This document shows positions 32,201 to 40,435 of a stretch of 64,000 nucleotides of DNA, one piece after another. The first letter of the stretch is position 1. Every line of letters starts with the position of its first letter. The notes beneath the pieces were generated by a model that made no database searches, had not been told where the DNA came from, and worked only from the letters and a program-made list of their open reading frames with translations. The position numbers and the translations under genes are program-made. Where the stretch lies: the IMG/VR virus record IMGVR_UViG_3300017963_000231, positions 22,829 through 86,828 of that record; one strand, given 5' to 3'. This stretch comes from a virus.

Positions 32201-32653
32201 CCCAAAGAAGAGGAGCCCGAAGAAACCGATGAGAAAGCGGAATCTGCGGAGATCGATTACGATAAATTGGCCGATAAATTGGCTGAGAAGTTCGATCTCA
32301 AGCCGAAAGAAGCGGGTGAGGATGCCGGTGATGCTCCCAAGGAAGAGGAAGCTCCCGAGGATTCTCAAGATGAGGATAAAGAGGAGGAGACGGATACCAA
32401 AGAGAAGTCCGCTCCGGAAGATACTGGAACAGTTGAGAAATCTGAGCAGGACGATGCTCTTGCCCAAATACTCAACGGTCTCAATGATCTTTCGAGCCGG
32501 ATTGAGAAGGTTGAGAATGTCTCCGGTGTGAGCAAGTCTTTGGACGGCCAGGAAGGTGGCAAAAAGAAACCCGGTAAGGGTATCTTCTCAGGAGCCATCC
32601 CCCACGTTCACAAGGCTCGCCAGATTCAGGAAGCCAAAAAGCAGGGCAAGTAA
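29282..32653 (+). CDS. Giant capsid maturation protease-scaffold polyprotein
   Basis: This 1123-residue protein is much longer than usual prohead proteases (about 200 residues). Residues 1-180 match an S78-type protease (TSH with H64, and the QLSVGG nucleophile S118). A middle segment (about 440-530) is His/Asp-rich with DDHSHELRL and LGHTHEYE. Another (about 690-770) has HAWYN, ALPHHK, MAALNGARGG and YNHLSQHYRQ, a module common in phage capsid protease proteins. The last 270 residues are a very acidic Lys/Glu/Pro-rich scaffold-like tail. It should guide capsid assembly and then cleave itself and the capsid protein. ATG 29282 follows GGGGGTC; the TTG at 29270 is less likely. Confidence 0.85.
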   Translation: MELDKSFEFGLTVCKARRDEEGRMIVTGYGSDTMTDGHKEKFDTHAIKGMLDAVRNGVPLMTSHKDSFGFGESFDGRIVPLDSGEVGLEVDFLLKEKYPQATDLFEAIQSGKCDQQLSVGGKLNMSNPRAAYLLRDGTKVLHDFDLDHFCTTRPKKAANPRTHFKAAMFESLEKDGMTDEVWKTLEVDDSEAERLAQVGGSIEKFLMLSPSMDSPMTGSVNREDDPLGGNDRSFEDLPSFKQMRDAGYNAYHVPLYWEGHPVQLAMRDVRMDRKKCLENVGRYKFDEIEPMVRASGVKNPVVDSKGMISLYGDYSNVGNMDDRPVGKDPTGKRAVRYYRMFPSAINNDGELEYDDLGRLKGGGFLFMKDGRKVPGEDDYSPFWRVPSMTEAQVLIPDAVAKLAETTEKSDLEDTVEKSINLTRTLLMPLSLRKIKLRTKPTDDHSHELRLFLDSSGKVVDGYTFDGGSSFAHGRRAQATQDMNDRESFRLRHDHVHIVVFTGGKAVLAEALGHTHEYELPEMEKETSEMEFHKEKVRHRTVNSGGYFAVGEKGIGAEVYEEAPKSADLTQTGQSSYALLLESEHGQHIRQLGKISRAEAQKMALGAVKPEGGKVVVGRSIGRLNNRNLYRMLSEFSPADGKEEAEKAVPFRSYPLSGNRRWSFTANEGNAILNQFGGEDSERAWKAYENAHAWYNSDAGNGTPRTKGAYALPHHKLEDGSMRTFPGGVIAAMAALNGARGGVTRIPANERQGVYNHLSQHYRQMDMTPPDLRGAKEGYKEDIGVGETDSEYLDQFINFHKEQGVDLDWLPAFMDEFSKSEEEVDKMGGEEKKKDETTAPPVEETAVDETTDDKETEAPKEEAKQEETVETKTDTGLLEKFMVGLGLKKAPNPKVERTLTLMESAQDALEGVEIGEDDAAPLIGQMAKLVSMVKAGVEAGKIDLDDLPARDARLLKAFLDGNPVEAPKEAPKPTPKEEEPEETDEKAESAEIDYDKLADKLAEKFDLKPKEAGEDAGDAPKEEEAPEDSQDEDKEEETDTKEKSAPEDTGTVEKSEQDDALAQILNGLNDLSSRIEKVENVSGVSKSLDGQEGGKKKPGKGIFSGAIPHVHKARQIQEAKKQGK

Positions 32654-32684
32654 CCCTGGACAAATAAAGTAGGAGGAAAAAATC

Positions 32685-33986
32685 ATGTCGATTAACGAAG
32701 AACTCATTGAAAAAACTCTTGAAAGCGGCGATTTTTTTGCCGGTGGGGAGATTAACCCTACTCAGCAAGCGGAATTCGTTCGGCTGGTCAAGGATTTTTC
32801 GGTAATGTTGAGCATGGTCCGTTTTGTGGATATGCCGACTAAACGTTATCTCATTGACAAGATCCATCTTGGGGAGCCCATCACGCGGGGTATTGCGGAG
32901 AATACCAATGCGATGACCAACCTGATTTCCCCGAAGATGAATCAGATCGAGCTTACCACGAGCAAGATCAAGACTGCTTATGCCATCACCACTGAGGCCC
33001 TTCAGGTTGCCCTTAATCAGGAGGATCTTGAGGATACTGTGCTGGAAATGGTGACTAAGCGGTATTCAACTGACGTGGAGATTCTCGCCATTTCGGGCGA
33101 TGACACCGTGACCGGTACTACTCCTTACGATGAACTGATCAAGGTTCTCGATGGATGGGACAAGATCACTGATGACGCTCAGGTGGTGGATGCCGCTGGC
33201 GCAACCATTTCCAAGGCGGTGTTCACTGAGGCTCTGCGGACCATGCCTCAGCAATATCTCCAGGATCCTGATCTTCGGTTCCTGATGTCCAGGATGACCA
33301 ATATCGATTGGATGGATGAGATTGCGGATCGGGAAACGTCCTTGGGTGATGCGGCTTACCGGGGTGACGCGGCTGGTATGATGGGTGTTCCGGCTTCCAT
33401 CGTTCCTCTGATCCCCTCGAACAAGCCCGTTGCCGTGGCGGCGGCTACTCCAGCTATCGTGGTCGGCGCTCAGTATGGTCCTTTTGAGATTGTCACTGGA
33501 TCGAATGATCTGATCAACCTGGATATCGACAATGCCGGTGCCCACGAAGTTACCCTGACTCAAGGGGTGTGGGAGGCTATCCGGATTGCGGCCCAACTCA
33601 ACGCGGATGCTACTTTTGCGGCTAATGGCCTTGTGGCTTCTGACAATGATGGGCGGCTTCAACTGGCCTCTTCGACTACGGGTGCGACTTCGGAGATTGA
33701 TATCCAGGCGACTTCAACTCCGGGACAGTCGGCTTATGCCGCGCTCGGTTTGACCATTGCCGCTACTACGGGTGCCGCCGCTGGTTCGGGTTCTCTTAAT
33801 GAGGGAACTCTCATTTGGCTGGCCAACCCGATGAACTTCATCTTCGGGATGCTGGATTCGACTCGCGTATTCTCCGAGTTCAACAAGGATTATGATCGTG
33901 TTGAGGTCGTGATGTATAACGAGGTTGCGGTACAAGTGGAAAATCTGGAATCCATCGTGAAGGTCACGAATATCGCCCGCAAGTAA
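32685..33986 (+). CDS. Major capsid protein (HK97 fold) with inserted domain
   Basis: The 433-residue protein follows the protease-scaffold gene, has AGGAGG, highly optimised codons, and the MCP-like pattern of an N-terminal arm, a long spine helix region (residues 100-140), and a P-domain ending in VEVVMYNEVAVQVENLESIV. A segment about 248-371 is rich in Thr, Ala, Gly and Ser with DLINLDIDNAG and LQLASSTTGATSEI, which looks like a surface-exposed beta domain inserted before the C-terminal A-domain strand. Such modules occur in other phage structural proteins. Confidence 0.88.
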   Translation: MSINEELIEKTLESGDFFAGGEINPTQQAEFVRLVKDFSVMLSMVRFVDMPTKRYLIDKIHLGEPITRGIAENTNAMTNLISPKMNQIELTTSKIKTAYAITTEALQVALNQEDLEDTVLEMVTKRYSTDVEILAISGDDTVTGTTPYDELIKVLDGWDKITDDAQVVDAAGATISKAVFTEALRTMPQQYLQDPDLRFLMSRMTNIDWMDEIADRETSLGDAAYRGDAAGMMGVPASIVPLIPSNKPVAVAAATPAIVVGAQYGPFEIVTGSNDLINLDIDNAGAHEVTLTQGVWEAIRIAAQLNADATFAANGLVASDNDGRLQLASSTTGATSEIDIQATSTPGQSAYAALGLTIAATTGAAAGSGSLNEGTLIWLANPMNFIFGMLDSTRVFSEFNKDYDRVEVVMYNEVAVQVENLESIVKVTNIARK

Positions 33987-34010
33987 GCGGACGATGATTA
34001 GGGGGTAGTC

Positions 34011-34466
34011 ATGGCGAAATTTGATCTAGTGATGGATCAGAGCAAACGAGTGGCTTGCCCGTCCGGTCGAAAGTATTACTTTGTCGCCGGGTATCCGCTG
34101 GATATTCTGGACGATGGGGATAAGGAATTTTTGAGAGGCCAACCGGATTTTTTTCTGGAAGTGGCTGATCAAGGTAAAGTTCCGGCTACACCGGATAAGG
34201 AGGAGGGGTCTCCCCCGCAATCGGCCCCTCCTCCTGCCCCTAAAAAGGGGAAGGCGGCTAAACCCAAAAAGAAAAAGAGGACTTATGACCTGGATAAGCT
34301 GGATGCTGATCGGGTTATCGAAGATGAACTTCTAGCGAAGAATTCTGATGGTCCTTGGAATTGCCCGATCTGCGGACGCAAGAATATCAAGACTAAAAGT
34401 GGGTTGCGGGCTCATGTAGGGTCTACTAAATGTGTGGAAGCGGCGAGGGAAAAGCTAAGTGAGTAA
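34011..34466 (+). CDS. Head-region protein with C-terminal zinc finger
   Basis: The 151-residue protein has a beta-rich N-terminus, a Pro/Ala/Lys linker (SAPPPAPKKGK) and CPICG...HVGSTKC (about 122-145), a C2H-C zinc finger. Located directly after the capsid gene. It may be a decoration or head-completion protein; the zinc finger is unusual there. Confidence 0.68.
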   Translation: MAKFDLVMDQSKRVACPSGRKYYFVAGYPLDILDDGDKEFLRGQPDFFLEVADQGKVPATPDKEEGSPPQSAPPPAPKKGKAAKPKKKKRTYDLDKLDADRVIEDELLAKNSDGPWNCPICGRKNIKTKSGLRAHVGSTKCVEAAREKLSE

Positions 34467-35415
34467 GTACATGACATTGGCGAGACTCCGGGGGTTGGGT
34501 ATTACGGTTGCCCAACTCTCGGATGCTCTTGCTTTAGAGCTTATCAAGAATGTGTCGGATTCTCTTGATGCGCTTACTCAGCAAGTTTTCTCTCCTCAGC
34601 TTGAGATTCATCGGACAGATGGGAATAAAAGCCGGTTGACCCATCATCGTAGCTTGCTTCCGATATTGAAGGTGTTTTCGCTCAATGTGGATGTGGATAA
34701 GAATCGATCTAACTATTGGGATGAACATAGGTACATTTTCGGAAGGAATCTGCAAAACGGTAGTTATGACTTGACGCGGTATGAAATATCTTCGGATACC
34801 AAGTATCGGCTTCTTTCACTTTTGGCGGGAGAGTTTCCGCTTGGGGTTGAGAATGTTCTTATTAATGGGGTATTCGGGTTTCTCGAAAATCGGAAGGCAT
34901 TTCAGACCGAATTAAGTGCGGAATTGGCGATGGGGGATACGGTAGTGTCAGTGGCGGAAACGTCTAATAGCACTGGACGTATCGAGGTTGGCGATTTTGT
35001 ATTGGTTGAGATTGAGGCGGCTACGGGTGAGGCTCCGGCTCTTACCTATGTCGATATTGTTCAATCTATATCTGCAACTAACCTGACCGTTGATGCCGTG
35101 CAAGATCAGGCCGGTCTCCCCGTAGCCGTGGGAGTAAAAGTCTACTCATTCGGGGCTTTTCCAGGTCCGTTGGTAGAGGTAATGGATGCTTTACTACTTC
35201 GGGCTTGGGATGATTCACCTTGGAATCCAAATGGTTCGGGAAGTACAGATAAACGATTGCTGAGTGAAAAAGTCGATAATTATAGCTATCAACTGGAATC
35301 GGAATCAGTAGCGGCAAGTCGGGCCGGGGGTTACGGTCTAATAACTGGTAGTGTGAGGTTGGATAAAGTGCTCCAACAATATTGCCGTCCTGGGGGGTTT
35401 GTGGGGTATGTCTAG
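34459..35415 (+). CDS. Head-tail connector/adaptor with beta insertion
   Basis: The 318-residue protein starts with a helical part like gp6-type connectors (LSDALALELIKNVSDSLDALTQ). Residues 154-232 form a beta-module with RIEVGDFVLVEI that resembles modules in the tail sheath and fibre. The helical part resumes around 236-250. Gene order after the capsid gene supports an adaptor under the portal. GTG 34459 overlaps the previous gene by 8 nt. Confidence 0.7.
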   Translation: MSKYMTLARLRGLGITVAQLSDALALELIKNVSDSLDALTQQVFSPQLEIHRTDGNKSRLTHHRSLLPILKVFSLNVDVDKNRSNYWDEHRYIFGRNLQNGSYDLTRYEISSDTKYRLLSLLAGEFPLGVENVLINGVFGFLENRKAFQTELSAELAMGDTVVSVAETSNSTGRIEVGDFVLVEIEAATGEAPALTYVDIVQSISATNLTVDAVQDQAGLPVAVGVKVYSFGAFPGPLVEVMDALLLRAWDDSPWNPNGSGSTDKRLLSEKVDNYSYQLESESVAASRAGGYGLITGSVRLDKVLQQYCRPGGFVGYV

Positions 35416-35869
35416 ACGGCCTCTTAGATGGAACCCAATGCCCGTTCGGATCAAGGTACTTTCGGACGGATCTGCCGGGGGTGCCGCCGGAGATAAGATT
35501 ATCGATGAGGTATTTGGAGAGGTTTTAGGAGGGGCCAGAACACCATTCGATTCAACTTTGGATCTTCAGGCTCAAGTGGTTTACAAGGCTCATGATAAGC
35601 GTGATCCAGTTATTGCCGGGGATCAGGATGTTGGAGACGGTCATCTTTGCTTTATTTTGGAGTACCTGGAAAGTGTAGGTCTTGATCCGCTTGGGAGTGG
35701 AGACAAGATTAAAAAAGGGGATCGAATCATTGAAATCGCTGGGGAAACGACGGATTACCGTATTATTGAGATGCGACCGGCTGGGCATATAAAAACGGCT
35801 GATATCAAGCCGATGCTTTGGCTGGCGTATTTTGAGTTTCCAGCGGATGTTCATTCAAGGGTGGTTTAA
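35408..35869 (+). CDS. Head-closure or connector-like protein
   Basis: The 153-residue protein is beta-rich with a KKGDRIIEIAG strand-turn typical of head-tail stopper (gp16/HCP-like) barrel proteins. ATG 35408 is preceded by a G-rich stretch and overlaps the adaptor gene. Assignment rests mainly on position. Confidence 0.6.
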   Translation: MSRRPLRWNPMPVRIKVLSDGSAGGAAGDKIIDEVFGEVLGGARTPFDSTLDLQAQVVYKAHDKRDPVIAGDQDVGDGHLCFILEYLESVGLDPLGSGDKIKKGDRIIEIAGETTDYRIIEMRPAGHIKTADIKPMLWLAYFEFPADVHSRVV

Positions 35870-35870
35870 G

Positions 35871-36170
35871 ATGGCGATACAAAGAAAGCATGTGGCGGCT
35901 GGAAGCCAATTTAACGATGTGTTTGATTTTCAGTCCGGGTCTGATGTGGAGGTCAAGAGGGTATCTCTTCAAATGGGGAGTGAATCCAAGAATGTGACCG
36001 TGACTATCGTGGATAAGTACGGAGCACAATTCGCGAAACTCTACGAGAAGTTGGCCATGACGAATTTAACTGTGGATCTGATAGGGAGCATTCCTTTGGG
36101 TCCGGATGAGAAGATAAAGGTGGTGACAACTGGAGCCACGTCGGAAATGTTCGCTACCGTGATTTTTTAA
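35871..36170 (+). CDS. Small beta-rich structural protein
   Basis: A 99-residue all-beta protein (strands VEVKRVSLQM, NVTVTIVDK, NLTVDLIG, IKVVTTG). The Thr/Val-rich strands suggest a virion surface or decoration protein. One nt separates it from the previous gene. Confidence 0.62.
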   Translation: MAIQRKHVAAGSQFNDVFDFQSGSDVEVKRVSLQMGSESKNVTVTIVDKYGAQFAKLYEKLAMTNLTVDLIGSIPLGPDEKIKVVTTGATSEMFATVIF

Positions 36171-36179
36171 GGTGACGCT

Positions 36180-37883
36180 ATGGAAGGCTTTTTCAATTAC
36201 ATAGTGATCGAGGACGGGGTTCCAGTAGCCATTGGTTCCGGTGGTGGGTCTGGCGGAATTGAGTTCCGCGATGAAGGTATCAGCCAAGGCTCGGCGGCGA
36301 TTATGAATGTTGTGGGTGCCGGAGCCGGGGTTAGTATTTCAGGTGGTGTTGCTACTCTTAATGTGGGTGGTGCCTCTGGAACTATTGAAGTGCAGAATGA
36401 TGGGGTTAAAGACGGCGATGCCTCCATTCTTGACTTTATTGGAAATGGTGTCAAAACGGCGTTTGCCGCTGGGAAATCTTCATTGGAGTTTCCGGAAATC
36501 CCGTTGGATGTTTTGATGGTTCATCCTAGTTTTACGGATGATAATGATTTGCAACAATATTCGACCGTGGAGGCGGCGATAACCCGAGCTAAGGCTATTA
36601 GGAATCCAGGATCGAGAGAGGTTTTGATTTGGGTTCGAACGGCTATTTATCAGCCTACTGCAAGATGGGATTTACATGATGGCTATGGGATGGTGTTCGA
36701 TCCTATGGTGTCTTTTGATTTTTCGTCCTGGGCCGGGGGCACTACTTTTATCCAGTTTGCGGGGAACACGACTCTTAAGGGAGTGGATTTAACTTACGGA
36801 GCGATTGGTTCTCATCCATTTACTGGAGGAAATCATGTTGAGTGCCTAAGGGCTGATCCCGTAACGGGAAGCCCTACAATTGGATGGCTGGAAAATACTT
36901 GGATATGGGATACTCAGGGAGGAGCTACTTATGGAATTCGGCTTACTTCCGGGGGCGGTTCATTGCCCTTTACTCCCGTATTAGTGGCGCGGAATAACTT
37001 AGTAAGCGTGATTACTTCGGTTGGCGGATTAGTTCAAGAAGGTGATTGGGAGGTGAGGGTTGAAGGAGGAGCCTCAATATTCACTACGGTAGGGGCTTCT
37101 GCCATCAAGCAAGTTGATGTGGGTTCTGATTATCCTGATACTTCCATTAGTATTATGCGGATTCAGGCTTTAGGTGGTGCGGGTGTTTATGATTTTGAGA
37201 AAAGTACCAATGGAACTATCGAGATGAATGGTTCCATTTTAAGGCTTGCGAATACAAATATAAATTGGTTGACTGATATCGCCGGTACTGCTGATGGACC
37301 AATCAACTCAGAGCAAATTCTTCAGTTCGAGTATCCGGATCCTTCTCTTTCCGTTTCTGAGAGGTATTCTCTTAAGTCGGCATTGAATCTGATCGATCAG
37401 GATATTCATGATACTACTCAGGGCCATGATCATGATGGAGTGGGGAGCAAGAGAGTTGATTATGACGATCTAGTAAATCAACCTGAATTCGGAACGGAGT
37501 ATGATAGTGCTGAGGATGATACCGAATCCAATACAACTTCAACTACATTCCAGCAAAAGCTCATTTTGACTACGGGTTCATTGCCCGTAGGAACGTATAG
37601 GATTGGCTATTATTGTGAATTTAAGTCTGACGATGGGGATAATGATGGTGCTGAGGCTCAAGTTGATTTGGATGCAGGGACAATTATAGCGCAAGCGGAT
37701 GTTCAAAATGCACGTCCTTCTTTTTTGGGTACTGCTCAAGGTATGTGGACCGTTTTAGGGGGTGTAAAGGAAGTGACCTTCGGGTCTGCAACTACGCATA
37801 CTATTGAAATAGATTATCGTCAGACGAATTCTAACACTGCAAGGATAAGGCGCGCAAGGATAGAGATCTGGAGGATCAGCTAA
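36180..37883 (+). CDS. Fibre-like virion protein (beta-helix type)
   Basis: The 567-residue protein is Gly/Ala/Thr/Val-rich with repeating short strands from about residue 40 to 360, a collar-like HDHDGVGSKRVDYDDL segment near 420, and a C-terminal jelly-roll-like part (TTFQQKLILTTGSLPVGTYRI). Fibre proteins placed between connectors and sheath genes are often head or neck fibres. No catalytic motif seen. Confidence 0.65.
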   Translation: MEGFFNYIVIEDGVPVAIGSGGGSGGIEFRDEGISQGSAAIMNVVGAGAGVSISGGVATLNVGGASGTIEVQNDGVKDGDASILDFIGNGVKTAFAAGKSSLEFPEIPLDVLMVHPSFTDDNDLQQYSTVEAAITRAKAIRNPGSREVLIWVRTAIYQPTARWDLHDGYGMVFDPMVSFDFSSWAGGTTFIQFAGNTTLKGVDLTYGAIGSHPFTGGNHVECLRADPVTGSPTIGWLENTWIWDTQGGATYGIRLTSGGGSLPFTPVLVARNNLVSVITSVGGLVQEGDWEVRVEGGASIFTTVGASAIKQVDVGSDYPDTSISIMRIQALGGAGVYDFEKSTNGTIEMNGSILRLANTNINWLTDIAGTADGPINSEQILQFEYPDPSLSVSERYSLKSALNLIDQDIHDTTQGHDHDGVGSKRVDYDDLVNQPEFGTEYDSAEDDTESNTTSTTFQQKLILTTGSLPVGTYRIGYYCEFKSDDGDNDGAEAQVDLDAGTIIAQADVQNARPSFLGTAQGMWTVLGGVKEVTFGSATTHTIEIDYRQTNSNTARIRRARIEIWRIS

Positions 37884-38551
37884 TGGCTCAGTATGATTAC
37901 TCTAAAGCGACTGTGAATGTAACTGCTCTGGAGTGGGAAATTCAGAATGATGAGGCTATTTCTAAGGCTCTGGAGAAAGTAAATTGGACGGCTCCTGATT
38001 CTTTGAGCGTGTTTTTTGAAGAAGCCCTTTCCGGTGGAGAAGAAACTGCTCTTGATGCTTTAGTGGCGGCTCATACTGGCGAAGCCCTGAATGTCTACGA
38101 TTGTTGGGATGTAGATAATCAGCGATTCATTGTTGTTAAGGCTAAAACAAAGCCTACTGAATCTCCTGAAGGAGGACCTATTCTGGTAAAGCAGGTGATT
38201 CCTACTATCGATAGAATATCGGTATTGACCATGCCGGCTAATACTGATGAATCCTCTCCCGTTGTTAAATCAAGGGTTGTCATGGATTCAGGGAATTTTA
38301 GGGATGATTCTTGGCTGAAAGTTCTGATGGTAGGCCGTAAGGCCGGTGGGGGATCAGGATATATCAGATTCTATAACTACTCGAAAGCGGTAGAGTTGGC
38401 CGTTGTTGAATTTGATTCGGGCAGTCCAGAAATCAAGGAAGTTATTTTGACCGGATGCCCTGGAACTGATAAATGCATCCTTGAATGTCAGATTTATACC
38501 GATGGAACGGGGACAATGCATGCGTACTCTCTTAGTTTGGAGGCGTTCTAA
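37883..38551 (+). CDS. Virion-associated protein, unknown
   Basis: The 222-residue protein has a helical N-terminus and a beta-rich C-terminal domain (SVLTMPANTDES, LTGCPGTDKCILECQIYTDG). It overlaps the fibre-like gene as TAATG and the next gene by 1 nt. Probably part of the same fibre or neck structure. Confidence 0.6.
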   Translation: MAQYDYSKATVNVTALEWEIQNDEAISKALEKVNWTAPDSLSVFFEEALSGGEETALDALVAAHTGEALNVYDCWDVDNQRFIVVKAKTKPTESPEGGPILVKQVIPTIDRISVLTMPANTDESSPVVKSRVVMDSGNFRDDSWLKVLMVGRKAGGGSGYIRFYNYSKAVELAVVEFDSGSPEIKEVILTGCPGTDKCILECQIYTDGTGTMHAYSLSLEAF

Positions 38552-38709
38552 TGGCGAAAAATTATAGGGTCAGGGTTTATTGTGAGACGGAAGAGGAATG
38601 GAAGTTTGATGATCAGACTGATTTGACACTTGATCCTGATTTTGTTCCGTCTGGATGCGAAGGCCATACGTTGAGAGACTTCACAATTGATGATGAGGAG
38701 GAAGTTTAA
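38551..38709 (+). CDS. Small acidic protein
   Basis: A 52-residue acidic protein (YRVRVYCETEEEW start, DDEEEV end). Start and stop both share a base with the neighbouring genes (TAATG), so it is co-translated. Unknown function. Confidence 0.6.
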   Translation: MAKNYRVRVYCETEEEWKFDDQTDLTLDPDFVPSGCEGHTLRDFTIDDEEEV

Positions 38710-39143
38710 TGGCCGTTGAGCAAATAGTAAAAGAGCGGGAATTGATCGATAATAAATGGGTCGTTTCAGAGCGTAAGCTAAATGAGGAATCTGATGCTCC
38801 ATTGGTTTTTAAGACCATTGTATTGGAATCAGGTGGTGGAGAGTTGCAAGCAGTTTTGAAACTGGATGATGACGGGGTTCTCAAACTGGAGCAAGGTGCT
38901 AACACTTATAGGATTTTGGTAACTGGAATTAATTCTCAAAGCGGAGAAGTGGTGTTTGATAATTCGCGGTCGGTTAGGGTCGATTTTCCAAGGAGGTTTA
39001 AGCATTGGCCCGCGATTACATTGACTTTAGCAGATGTGAATAACGCTCCTCCTTATAGGCTTTGGCCAGGGAAAACCGGGTTTACGGTCAGGTTTAAGCA
39101 GAGGTTCACTGGAGTTGTGTGCTGGGTTGCTACGGAGGCATAA
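38709..39143 (+). CDS. Beta-rich virion protein, H-type or receptor-like fold
   Basis: The 144-residue protein has LESGGGELQAVLKLDDDGVLKL, then FPRRFKHWPAITLTLADVN and a C-terminal FKQRFTGVVCWVATEA. The FPRRFKxxPxI pattern with the W-V-A ending resembles small H-type lectin-like domains found at the end of phage fibres, known from memory only. It probably binds a surface sugar or forms a fibre tip. Confidence 0.55.
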   Translation: MAVEQIVKERELIDNKWVVSERKLNEESDAPLVFKTIVLESGGGELQAVLKLDDDGVLKLEQGANTYRILVTGINSQSGEVVFDNSRSVRVDFPRRFKHWPAITLTLADVNNAPPYRLWPGKTGFTVRFKQRFTGVVCWVATEA

Positions 39144-39144
39144 G

Positions 39145-39345
39145 ATGTCTTTAGAAATAGTTATAGAAGTCTTGGATGATGAGGATTATGACGGCAATAG
39201 CATTCAGATTAAGAGGGTGATAGTTAATTTGGATGGTGTAAGGGTTCCCATATATTATTCTTTTGAGGTGGATAAATCCGATGCGGAGATAGAAGCGGAG
39301 GTCGAATCAGACCTGAGTGCAAGAGGTTACTCTTGGGGAGAGTAA
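39145..39345 (+). CDS. Small acidic beta protein
   Basis: A 66-residue acidic protein with a beta start (LEIVIEVLDDEDYDG) and helical end. GGAGG lies 8 nt before ATG 39145. Unknown function. Confidence 0.58.
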   Translation: MSLEIVIEVLDDEDYDGNSIQIKRVIVNLDGVRVPIYYSFEVDKSDAEIEAEVESDLSARGYSWGE

Positions 39346-39347
39346 AA

Positions 39348-39734
39348 GTGGAACGACGTATTTTTATTGTTGTTGGGGCCGTTTGTACCACTACGTTGAT
39401 GTTAACTTGTTCGGGCGGTGGGGGTGTTCCGACTCCGGATAGTATTATTTCAGAGAATCTTGAGATAATCCTTAATTACGGCGGTATCCCGGCAGTAATT
39501 CTTCTTTTTGGCTATCTTTATCTTAGGAGCCTCATGAAAGAGTACGGGAGGCAACTCCGGCAAATGCAGGAGCAATTGAATAATCAACAGGTGGCAATGA
39601 ATGTCTTGATTCAAAACAACACGAAAGCACTGACAAGGTTGGGAACGGCTATGATGATGGGTTGCCCTTTCATTAAAAGCCAGATTGATCCCAATGCTAT
39701 CGATTGTGGGGATGGTGATGGGGGAGAAGGGTAA
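39348..39734 (+). CDS. Lipoprotein-like membrane protein with coiled coil
   Basis: The 128-residue protein has an N-terminal hydrophobic signal ending in MLTC, a lipobox-like site. A transmembrane stretch follows (IPAVILLFGYLYL about 47-59), then a long polar coiled coil (about 62-95) and an acidic tail. The TM plus coiled coil resembles BhlA/UviB holin-like proteins. Start GTG 39348 follows GGGGAGAG. It sits inside the virion block, not with the lysis genes. Alternatives are a superinfection-exclusion or a second holin-like protein. Confidence 0.5.
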   Translation: MERRIFIVVGAVCTTTLMLTCSGGGGVPTPDSIISENLEIILNYGGIPAVILLFGYLYLRSLMKEYGRQLRQMQEQLNNQQVAMNVLIQNNTKALTRLGTAMMMGCPFIKSQIDPNAIDCGDGDGGEG

Positions 39735-39981
39735 AAAGAGTGGTATCCATCAGGAGACACATGAATTAGTGACGCAAAATTGTGATGCGATGGATATTTT
39801 TGATAGTTTACCGATGGCGAAAGATGCTCCTGATTTAGAGGAGATGATTTGTGGAGAAGAGGCCCCGTTTCCGTCATCAATCACGGAAATTGACGATACT
39901 GATGAGGTCATGCGTTCTGAAAACGGGAGCCGATTTATAAAGGCGCTTAAATGGTGGAGAAGGGATGGGAGTAACGATTAA
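39718..39981 (+). CDS. Small acidic protein
   Basis: The 87-residue acidic protein overlaps both neighbours (17 nt each). ATG 39718 and 39712 are both possible. C-terminal IKALKWWRRDG is basic and aromatic. Not recognised. Confidence 0.55.
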   Translation: MGEKGKKSGIHQETHELVTQNCDAMDIFDSLPMAKDAPDLEEMICGEEAPFPSSITEIDDTDEVMRSENGSRFIKALKWWRRDGSND

Positions 39982-40435
39982 AAAGTTCGGGCCGTGGGCT
40001 CGATTCACTAATTTCCCTTTGAGGTTGGCGAGGGAGCTTCCGAAGATTGCCGAAATCGGTATTAATCGGGAGGCTCAAGGATTGGCTGATGCCCTTAAAG
40101 CTACCGTTGAAGGGGGTAAGGCCGGTGGTCCTCGTTTGAGTGCCGAGACGGTGGCTCGTAAAGGATCATCCGTCAAACTCGTAGATTCGCATGCTCTGGC
40201 TAATTCATTTACGGTGGAGGGAGTGAAGGCCGGGGGAACGGGTTTTGTGGGGATTAAGGAGGGTACAGGCCATCCGTCGGGGATATCGATGACTGCTTTG
40301 GCGATGATTCATGAATTCGGAACTGCCACAATTCCAGCCAGACCATTTTTGGAGCCCACTTTGAGGAGTGCTGGGCCGAAAATGCTTAACGGCGTAGTGA
40401 AATATTGGCAGAAAGAAGCAAAGAGGGTGTGGTAA
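39965..40435 (+). CDS. HK97 gp10-like tail completion protein
   Basis: The 156-residue protein ends with the motif MIHEFGTATIPARPFLEPTL, typical of HK97 gp10-like or virion-morphogenesis proteins that form the neck or tail terminator interface (EYGT...RPFL). A basic helical N-terminus precedes it. The position before the sheath gene fits. GAAGGG precedes ATG 39965. Confidence 0.78.
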   Translation: MGVTIKKFGPWARFTNFPLRLARELPKIAEIGINREAQGLADALKATVEGGKAGGPRLSAETVARKGSSVKLVDSHALANSFTVEGVKAGGTGFVGIKEGTGHPSGISMTALAMIHEFGTATIPARPFLEPTLRSAGPKMLNGVVKYWQKEAKRVW

